DNA of 64,000 nucleotides from Candidatus Scalindua sp. SCAELEC01 (GTDB lineage Bacteria; Planctomycetota; Brocadiia; Brocadiales; Scalinduaceae): NCBI GenBank assembly GCA_004282745.1, contig SHMT01000010.1, positions 79,653 to 143,652 of the forward strand, read 5' to 3'. Shown piece by piece: positions 57,736 to 64,000 of this stretch (position 1 is its first letter; each line of letters starts with the position of its first letter). The notes under the pieces were generated by a model. It saw only the letters and a program-made list of their open reading frames with translations, ran no database searches and was not told where the DNA came from. The position numbers and the translations under genes were made by a program.

Positions 57736-59547
57736 TTACGATTTCACAGCCACATCGAGATCGAGCACAAAATCATCGACCAATTCTATATCTTCCTCCG
57801 TATCCAAAACATTTCCAGCCGTCGATTTCTCATTCAGGAATACTTCCCATTTTCCAAATGGACTGGCATTGTGGATTAAGGCGGCACCTGAAATTTCAGG
57901 TCGATTGGTCCTGCTGCGAATGCTGATGCGGCCAATTCGTATTGGAGGAATCGATGTCTGATCGAGATCAACGACACGCCCTTGTTTGTGGCAACTAAAA
58001 CTTATTTTGGGCAGATCAATTCGTGTCATCCAGACACCGTTGTCACGACTCCCTGAAATATAGGCACTTATGCCTCGCAACCGAACATTCTTTTGATCGG
58101 GAAATGCACTCTCCAGGATCTCAAACTTCCATTGGCCAACTTTTCTCCCCTCAAGCCACTTTTTGTCCCCAATCGTCTGGCGTATTGAGATCGAAAAGGT
58201 ATAATTTTGGTCAAGCAGGGAGGCATTGTCCAACCATTGAAGAGCATCACTCACCCAACCAGATGCTTCGTCTAGCTGAGAAAGAGAAGCCTGCTGTCCT
58301 GTCTTCGGGACATGTGCAATATGTAACTGGCGGGCCAGAGATTCCGGCAACTCTGTTTTATAACCGTAAATAAGCATCAATCCTTCATACGCCTTTTTTA
58401 TTCGCGCGAGGGCATGTCGGAAGTCTCTCTCGAATTGGAGACAAATCTGATCCATCTGATCAACATAATTGAGCGAACCTCCCGACTCAGTTGCTAACCT
58501 GACCTTCAAATCCCCTATCTCTCTTGCAGCTTGAGCCCTCCTTCTCTTGAATTCAATATCCTTTTGTGACCACTCTTTTTGTTTGTTCGATGCCTCCTTT
58601 TTCTCTTTCGCTACATTTCGCTCTGTATCGTTCTTATACTTCTTTGTATACAGTGCATATCTCTTATTACACATATCGTAAAAGCTCTGGTCAAAAGCCG
58701 CATTTTTTGCGTGTTCCGCAAACTTACCAGGCTGGCTATTCCAGGTAATGTTTAAGGCCTTATTCACGTATGGTTCCTCATGACTTGGAAAGTAGGGTAA
58801 GAGAGCGAGTAGTTGATGATTACCGGACTGCTTATTCATTGCATCAAGACTAAAATTTTTATCGAGCACGGATTCAATCAACGTTGAAACATCATGTGAA
58901 CCTTTTATTTGAGCAGCCAGTGAATTTGATTCGGCAACACTTCGTTTATAAGGTAGCGTATAGATTCCCGCCTCTATCTCATCTTGATGTATAGCATCAT
59001 TTATAAGGTATTCCAGGATTTCAAGACGTAAACTCGTTGCTTTCACTGCTCTCTCCTGCCACCGAGTCCGATGTGTCATTGCCCGTCCTAGTAAATCCGC
59101 AGCATCACTAAGAAGCAACTCAACCTGAAAACCTTGCAACTCTTCGTCTATCTCTTCTGACTTAAAAATAAAACGAGATTCGAGAGAAAGAAGATTCGGA
59201 TCAAGAGGTCCGTCCAAAAAAAGGGATGGATCGGGATCATCCTTACCTTCAACTCTGATGGGCATATAAAGTTCGTAAAAACGTTTGACTATTTTTGCCC
59301 ACCTCTTCTCATCTCTATAAAATGGCTGCTCCCCATTCCCTATCCCATCCGAAGGGCTTTCGGTTGTAACCTCTTCACGGGCTTTTCCTGGTTTTTCCAG
59401 CTCATCTTTGCTCGTATGCTGAGTTAAAATAATTTCTGTAGAATTCTTCTTTTCCGGTTGTGAGGTCAATCCCGTGACCCCTAGTCCACCACCTACAACC
59501 GCTGCAGCACCCAACAACATCTCTCTTCTCTTTATAGATTTGCTCAT
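57736..59547 (-). CDS. Large Tat-exported protein, unknown
   Basis: A 603-residue protein with a twin-arginine type signal (SIKRREMLLGAAAVVGGGLG). The body is largely helical to about residue 430 (e.g. SNKQKEWSQKDIEFKRRRAQ and FERDFRHALARIKKAYEGLM), then a beta-rich C-terminal part (FSISIRQTIGDKKWLEGRKV, FGKWEVFLNEKST). This helix-then-beta layout, with LIYGYKTELPESL and GKWEVFL, faintly recalls the C-terminal part of Tc-toxin A-type proteins, but I would not assign that. A GGAGGGA precedes the ATG. Role unknown. Confidence 0.75.
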   Translation of the reverse strand: MSKSIKRREMLLGAAAVVGGGLGVTGLTSQPEKKNSTEIILTQHTSKDELEKPGKAREEVTTESPSDGIGNGEQPFYRDEKRWAKIVKRFYELYMPIRVEGKDDPDPSLFLDGPLDPNLLSLESRFIFKSEEIDEELQGFQVELLLSDAADLLGRAMTHRTRWQERAVKATSLRLEILEYLINDAIHQDEIEAGIYTLPYKRSVAESNSLAAQIKGSHDVSTLIESVLDKNFSLDAMNKQSGNHQLLALLPYFPSHEEPYVNKALNITWNSQPGKFAEHAKNAAFDQSFYDMCNKRYALYTKKYKNDTERNVAKEKKEASNKQKEWSQKDIEFKRRRAQAAREIGDLKVRLATESGGSLNYVDQMDQICLQFERDFRHALARIKKAYEGLMLIYGYKTELPESLARQLHIAHVPKTGQQASLSQLDEASGWVSDALQWLDNASLLDQNYTFSISIRQTIGDKKWLEGRKVGQWKFEILESAFPDQKNVRLRGISAYISGSRDNGVWMTRIDLPKISFSCHKQGRVVDLDQTSIPPIRIGRISIRSRTNRPEISGAALIHNASPFGKWEVFLNEKSTAGNVLDTEEDIELVDDFVLDLDVAVKS

Positions 59548-59677
59548 GTTCTTCCCTCCTTCAATTCAATTCAATATATTACCGAATATTACCGAGTGAA
59601 TGTCTGAGTCTCCGGATGTCTTAACTGGTAAAACTACCCAGAAGCAAACACCATATTACACCCCTATCATGGATGAT

Positions 59678-59712
59678 TATACTAAAACCGATTTAGTTTT
59701 CGGTTTTACCCG
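59678..59712. repeat. Isolated T element terminus
   Basis: TATACTAAAACCGATTTAG followed by TTTTCGGTTTT: a single terminus with no opposite end nearby. The rest of 59548-60083 has no gene I recognise. Confidence 0.65.
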
Positions 59713-60083
59713 TCCCCGCCAGAAAGAGCGTCAATCTCTTTAAACAATCAATTCGATCCCTTTGTTCCATTTGCAACCACATACCACACTCAAGTACTTA
59801 TCAGGAAGGAAGTTTTGTCAGCGTCGTCTCCAAAAAGTACGCCTGCAACCTCTAAAAAGAGAGCTTCATCAAGATTCGAATTAGGTACTCATACCCCTTA
59901 CAAATCTGTTATTATCTGTTTTTTTTTTAAATAAGCCTTAACCAATTGTTGTATTGCAACTTGAGACCCATAGCAAAGAGCATCTACTTGAATGAACTCA
60001 TCGATTATGATTGACTAAAATTCCCATTTACTGAGAAAAGAATAGAGCTACATTCTTTACCAAAAATTTTAGAAAATTCATAC

Positions 60084-60112
60084 TTGACATAAAAAAAGCT
60101 ATCTGATAGATT
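60084..60112 (+). promoter_or_regulatory. Promoter of the 60185 gene
   Basis: TTGACA (60084-60089), 17-base spacer, TAGATT (60107-60112). About 70 bases upstream of a gene that has AGGAGA before its ATG. Confidence 0.65.
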
Positions 60113-60184
60113 AAGTCCGTTATGTACTGCTTTTCATAGATTATCTTATACTTTAATATTTTGTTTAAATAGGAGACAGGTATA

Positions 60185-61033
60185 ATGGCTGGTGGAAATA
60201 TTAAGCTATTTTCGATTACAACAGTGTTCTTCGCTATTTGCGCCATACTCTTTTTTGCTCTTTCTGTTACAACTCTCGCGAGGTACTCGGCACAAAGGGA
60301 GAGAGTTCACCATATGGAACAGAGAATATTGGCCGGTAAAAAAGAGGTCTTAAAAGTACCCGAGATGATTGGCAAACTGAGAACAGCGCACAAAGAAAGC
60401 AAGAGTCTCCAATACGAGTTAGCTGATCTTACAGAATCAAACGAAGAGTTGACCTCAGAGCTTGAGGAACTTCAGGAAGAGTTTACGCTTGTTTCGATAG
60501 CAAAAACCGTATTAGAAATTGACAAAGCCGGCTACACTAAAAATCTCATAGAAGCACGGGAGGCTGTTGAAGAGTTACGAAACCAGATGAGCACCAATGA
60601 TGGAGGCATGAGCCTCTATGGTAATGATGATTTAACTGAATCTTTATCAGAAAAAGTGGAAGAGATGGAAGAAGATTTGCGGGCAGCAATTGTTGAAGAA
60701 GAGGAGACTGGAGAAATAGATGAAGAGCTCCAAGCTGCAGATGACGCATCACCTGATATAAAAGTCTCAACAGGTGATGCGCAAGGTGATCTTCAGACAA
60801 CACTTGATTCAATCAGAAGCATAATCGACGCTACTAATTTTTCTCAATCTCCGGTAGCACTGAGCTTCCATCTAAAAAAGGTGGTTCCTCTGATCGATCA
60901 AGCAAAGGGACTTGCTGCCGAATCTAAAGAACTAATTCAACTTCTCGATGAGCTTTCAGAGAAAACCTCGTCTTCTCACGCAATGAAGGACGACATATTG
61001 GCTTCGCTCGATCAAGTACAGTCTAAGTTATAA
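60185..61033 (+). CDS. Single-pass membrane coiled-coil protein
   Basis: A 282-residue protein with an N-terminal transmembrane helix (TVFFAICAILFFALSVTTLA, about 13-32), a long coiled coil (about 45-170; SLQYELADLTESNEELTSEL), a very acidic middle (VEEEETGEIDEELQAADDAS) and a helical tail. No enzyme domain and no known family. With the membrane anchor and coil it may be structural or tether other proteins to the membrane. It has its own promoter and strong ribosome-binding site (AGGAGACAGG). Confidence 0.75.
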   Translation: MAGGNIKLFSITTVFFAICAILFFALSVTTLARYSAQRERVHHMEQRILAGKKEVLKVPEMIGKLRTAHKESKSLQYELADLTESNEELTSELEELQEEFTLVSIAKTVLEIDKAGYTKNLIEAREAVEELRNQMSTNDGGMSLYGNDDLTESLSEKVEEMEEDLRAAIVEEEETGEIDEELQAADDASPDIKVSTGDAQGDLQTTLDSIRSIIDATNFSQSPVALSFHLKKVVPLIDQAKGLAAESKELIQLLDELSEKTSSSHAMKDDILASLDQVQSKL

Positions 61034-61359
61034 AACCCGGTAATCCCATCAAAGCCATAAAATCACCCCTGAAAGTCTTGCTACGCTGTTCTTTTTGCCA
61101 TACACGCAAGTATTCTAAAATATAGAGCTCACTTTTCTTGTTTCATCTCCTGAAAGACCTTATATCGTTACGTAATGGTACAGGGAGAAAAACTCAGTGA
61201 GGATATCCACTTTAGTTCACGTTCATTTCAATCTCTTATGAGCACTAATGGATTAATGCCTAAATCAAGTGCAGTAAATGCAGACCTTCTCCTTGCCACT
61301 CCTCCCCGTTGCACGTATGGGACAACGATACTAATTTTTGCTGAATACGGACTATCCTT
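61034..61359. other. Intergenic, no clear gene
   Basis: A plus-strand frame (61175-61363) overlaps the next start codon as ATGA but has no ribosome-binding site or recognisable sequence. I see no other feature. Confidence 0.4.
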
Positions 61360-62382
61360 ATGATTCAACACAGTTCTAGAAGAAAATTTCTTAAAAATAT
61401 GGTAACCGTGGGAGGTTGTTTATGCGCACCATCACTCTTGACGCGTAATTCACTCTTCACTGGAAATCTCTTTGCAGAAGAAGAGGTAACTTCCAAACCT
61501 AAAGTAATACAAGCACGTGATATGAAATTCATCAATGCGCTTGGTAAGGCAGATGAAAGACGCATTACGCCTGTCATTAATAAGGCGGTAATGAATATTA
61601 CCAACAAGCAAAAACCTGCAGATGCATGGAGCACGCTCTTTACCAAGAACGACATCGTTGGAATAAAAGTTAACTGCTTGGCCGGAAAACGTTTTTCTCC
61701 CCATGTAGAGATAATTGAATCCTTAATAAAGGGCGTTACCTCCGCAGGAGTACATGAGCAGAATATTATCGTTTTCGAAAGATTCAGCAAAGAACTGGAC
61801 CGTGCGGGATTCAATATACGAAAAGGAAAGAGCGGTGTGAAATGCTATGGGACTGACGAACTACCCTATGGGGGATACGACAAGCAACCACAAATTGCCG
61901 GAAATATCGGCAGTTGCTTCAGCCAGATTATCTCCTCATATTGTACCGCCATAATTAATGTACCCATATTGAAAGATCACGACCTCGCAGGTGTTTCCAT
62001 AGGAATGAAAAACTTCTTTGGTGTAATACACAACCCCAATAAATATCACGACAACAACTGTAATCCATATGTTGCAGATCTCAGCAATCACCCGTATATC
62101 AGAGATAAATTACGATTGATCGTCTGTGATGCATTAAAAGTACAATACAATGGAGGCCCTGCCTTTAAGCCTCAATGGTCATCCAACTATGGTGGGCTCT
62201 TGATCAGTAATGATCCGGTCGCCTTAGACCGTATCGGTGCTCAAATAATAGAAGAGAAGAGAAAAGAAGTCGGTCTCCCTTCATTAAAGAGTGCTGGAAG
62301 AGAACCCACATATATCACTACCGCTGCGCAATTGGGTCTTGGTATTGATGACCCGGCATTAATTGATACCATTTCAATATAG
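61360..62382 (+). CDS. Tat-exported DUF362 protein
   Basis: A 340-residue protein with a clear twin-arginine signal (SSRRKFLKNMVTVGGCLCAP). The DUF362 core follows: DIVGIKVNCLAGKRFSPHVE, YCTAIINVPILKDHDLAGVS, IGMKNFFGVIHNPNKYHDN and NDPVALDRIGAQIIEEKRKE. Many DUF362 proteins carry ferredoxin domains; this one does not. The RR signal suggests it is folded with a cofactor before export. Function unknown. A DUF364 gene follows 15 bases downstream in the same operon. Confidence 0.88.
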   Translation: MIQHSSRRKFLKNMVTVGGCLCAPSLLTRNSLFTGNLFAEEEVTSKPKVIQARDMKFINALGKADERRITPVINKAVMNITNKQKPADAWSTLFTKNDIVGIKVNCLAGKRFSPHVEIIESLIKGVTSAGVHEQNIIVFERFSKELDRAGFNIRKGKSGVKCYGTDELPYGGYDKQPQIAGNIGSCFSQIISSYCTAIINVPILKDHDLAGVSIGMKNFFGVIHNPNKYHDNNCNPYVADLSNHPYIRDKLRLIVCDALKVQYNGGPAFKPQWSSNYGGLLISNDPVALDRIGAQIIEEKRKEVGLPSLKSAGREPTYITTAAQLGLGIDDPALIDTISI

Positions 62383-62397
62383 GAAGGAAACACCCTT

Positions 62398-63252
62398 ATG
62401 CAGAGAATTGATGAGAGAAAAGCAATCACCGGTGAATTGATAGAAATTATGAAGAACTCAGATGTCATTAACCGACTAAATATTACGCCAAAAGAGATCC
62501 GAATCGGTGTCTTTTATACCGGCGTAGTCTTAAGTAGTGGTCATGCTGGTATGTCGTATACGCCTGTCCAGGAAATTCCGGAAGCGGTATGCTGCCCAAA
62601 ATCCCACGCCAAGATGCCGGCAGCTGGTACCTTGCTTGATCTTCAGATTTCAGATCTCATGGATTATGCCTTAGAAGACAATGCCTTAAAAGCGGCAGTT
62701 GGTATCGCAACAATCAATGCACTCTCCGCAATACTCCTTGAGGAAGAAACCTGCGAATATAAACCTTCTGCCTATGGTAATGCTTTAGACCTTGTCCGGG
62801 TGACGGATCAAGATACGGTAGTAATGGTAGGGGCCTTTCCCCCTTTTATAAAACAGATCCAGGAAACGGCAAAGAGACTTTTTGTAATAGAGAAGAATCC
62901 CCGAATAGTTGGTAAAGGCGACAATATTGAAATAGAACCCGTAGCACGCCTGGAGGAGTTGATACCTCAAGCTAACATCCTCATAATTACGGGAGTAACC
63001 TTAATCAACCAAACCCTTGGTCCTATCCTGAAGCTTGCCGAAAATACCAGTAACATAATCGTAGTTGGGCCGACCGCGAGCGTTTACCCGAAACCTCTCT
63101 TTGAACGAGGAGTAACGATTATGGGTGGTGTGAGAATCACAGACCCATCAAAAATGATACATCTTATCGGAGAGGGAGGATCCGGATACGATTTCTTTGA
63201 AAATTGTGCGGAGAAAATTATTATCCGTAGTAAAGTAAACCCAACAAGTTAA
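62398..63252 (+). CDS. DUF364 (putative heavy-metal chelation) domain protein
   Basis: A 284-residue cytoplasmic protein. The N-terminal half matches the DUF4213 region (RIGVFYTGVVLSSGHAGMSY), and the C-terminal half DUF364 (VVMVGAFPPFIKQIQETAKR, ANILIITGVTLINQTLGPIL, VVGPTASVYPKPLFERGVTI). Proteins of this group are linked to metal handling in databases, mostly by inference. AGGAAGG precedes the ATG. It forms a two-gene unit with the Tat-exported DUF362 protein. Confidence 0.87.
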   Translation: MQRIDERKAITGELIEIMKNSDVINRLNITPKEIRIGVFYTGVVLSSGHAGMSYTPVQEIPEAVCCPKSHAKMPAAGTLLDLQISDLMDYALEDNALKAAVGIATINALSAILLEEETCEYKPSAYGNALDLVRVTDQDTVVMVGAFPPFIKQIQETAKRLFVIEKNPRIVGKGDNIEIEPVARLEELIPQANILIITGVTLINQTLGPILKLAENTSNIIVVGPTASVYPKPLFERGVTIMGGVRITDPSKMIHLIGEGGSGYDFFENCAEKIIIRSKVNPTS

Positions 63253-63296
63253 ACTTGAGGGTGTTTCCTATACATATATTTATTTGACAGAATAAT

Positions 63297-63341
63297 AGGA
63301 TAGACAGGATTTCGATCTTGATTATCTTGTCTATCCTGTCT
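63297..63341. repeat. Hairpin repeat (GGATAGACAGGAT / ATCTTGTCTATCC)
   Basis: Two 13-base arms around TTCGATCTTGATT, after the DUF364 gene. Resembles short interspersed hairpins found in many genomes; could also work as a terminator. The remainder of 63253-63553 has no gene. Confidence 0.5.
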
Positions 63342-63553
63342 AAAAAAGGTTTAAAATGGAAATCCCTATACAATTCGGCTATCTTGTCAAACGAAGAAAA
63401 ACCCGCATGTGACAAAGTTGGTAGAACGTCTAAAATCAGTTGCCAAAAATGGTAAACTGATAGATCCAAGATAAACTGTAAATTTTATTATTTTATTACG
63501 TTGACTAAATCACAAGTACATTTTTGGTCAACTGAATTTAATTGTTATGTGTT

Positions 63554-63862
63554 TTAGTCAATTGTTACTACCTCATTATCTTTTATCCGCACCACTTTTG
63601 TGCCTGTGAATATCTCTTTGTATTCATCTCCTTCAAATGTATGAATTGGAACTATATTTTTCGGTTTTATTGCTTCAACCATTCTTTTCAATGTCATTAT
63701 GTCAGCGTGACCACTTGTATGGATTTTATGAATAGTAAAATTTCGCTTTATTAAATAGTCAACAAATTTCTTCGTATTAGATTTCTGTAAATATCCTTCC
63801 CACATTGAATAAATCAGATTTCCACCGTCAATTCCGTTTATTTTCTCCAAGTCTTTTTGCAT
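63554..63862 (-). pseudogene. Metallo-beta-lactamase-fold hydrolase, C-terminal fragment
   Basis: About 102 codons with the RNase J-like or related MBL-fold ending: LIYSMWEGYLQKSNTKKFVD, KIHTSGHADIMTLKRMVEAI, KPKNIVPIHTFEGDEYKEIF and VVRIKDNEVVTID. The metal-binding HxHxDH half of the enzyme is absent. The frame stays open upstream for about 25 more codons (RWLISVQKLVRPS) to a TGA near 63940, where no further MBL sequence follows. It therefore looks like a 5'-truncated gene. Confidence 0.7.
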
Positions 63863-64000
63863 TGACGGCCTAACTAGTTTTTGTACGGAAATAAGCCATC
63901 GAAGCTCCTCCCTAGATCCGTACGCCAGACTTTTTGCCTTTCAAATGAAAAGAAATTTGAAGAAAACCTTAAAACAAGACTCTCTGCATGAATTTAGACA
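63863..64000. other. Window end upstream of the MBL fragment
   Basis: Minus-strand codons continue in frame with the MBL fragment for a short way; a GGAGGAG at about 63904 precedes no recognised gene. Nothing further can be supported. Confidence 0.3.

Noticed and set aside
61175..61363. 62-codon plus-strand frame ending ATGA-coupled to the DUF362 gene
   Set aside because: No ribosome-binding site, no signal of a protein family, and a composition like non-coding sequence. Could be reconsidered if conserved in relatives.
1..64000. CRISPR array
   Set aside because: The repeats present are dispersed and palindromic, kilobases apart, without regular spacers or cas genes.

Overview
The window looks like chromosome from an anaerobic bacterium of moderate to low G+C. 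My best guess is a planctomycete of the anammox group (Candidatus Brocadiales). This is inference: it rests on the mix of CXXCH and Tat-exported proteins, a ferredoxin-dependent 2-oxoacid oxidoreductase beside sucCD, type III pantothenate kinase, many TPR proteins and crowded small repeats. No marker gene for the group lies in the window, and I see no tRNA, rRNA or CRISPR array.

Layout. 1-2.3 kb: 5' part of thiC, an RsuA/RluB-type pseudouridine synthase and a free MetG C-terminal tRNA-binding domain. 2.3-8 kb: decayed sequence with a tyrosine-recombinase remnant, a frameshifted beta-helix pseudogene, two small secreted proteins, truA and several miniature repeats. 8-24.2 kb: an inositol-phosphatase-like gene, then yhaN (SbcC-like) and yhaO (SbcD-like). 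These usually neighbouring genes are separated by about 10.3 kb of accessory DNA holding an MNT-HEPN pair, a G+C-rich adenylate cyclase between direct repeats, a TPR protein, an intact higBA, an internally deleted IS1380 element, an orphan ParD-like protein, and several antitoxins whose toxins are broken. A second MNT-HEPN pair follows yhaO. 24.2-45 kb: mostly conserved housekeeping genes on the minus strand (ychF, VF530, cvfB, gpmI, korDABC, sucDC, coaX, obgE-rpmA-rplU, rng, a TIGR03936 protein, HPr-EI fusion, ptsN, hpf, comF), with mlaC and a small TPR gene on the plus strand. 45-64 kb: TPR lipoprotein, c-type cytochrome lipoprotein, parA plus a membrane protein, alcohol dehydrogenase with an LsrF-like aldolase, radical SAM/SPASM with a GH99-like protein, several secreted proteins of unknown role, an amphi-Trp/XXXCH fusion, a Tat-exported DUF362 protein with DUF364, and a truncated metallo-beta-lactamase gene.

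How the genes fit together. KorDABC and SucCD would interconvert 2-oxoglutarate, succinyl-CoA and succinate with ferredoxin. HPr-EI and PtsN form a phosphorelay without a visible sugar permease, so it is probably regulatory, and ribosome hibernation factor HPF lies next to it. The obgE-rpmA-rplU-rng-TIGR03936 run is a ribosome/RNA-processing block.

The most unusual signal is two families of dispersed structured repeats. One is a 125-155 bp near-palindrome (called P here, nine copies) whose two ends vary together. The other is a group of miniature inverted-repeat elements sharing a TATAC... terminus (called T here, nine or ten copies). Copies of both reach into genes and supply start or stop codons (sucD, yhaO).
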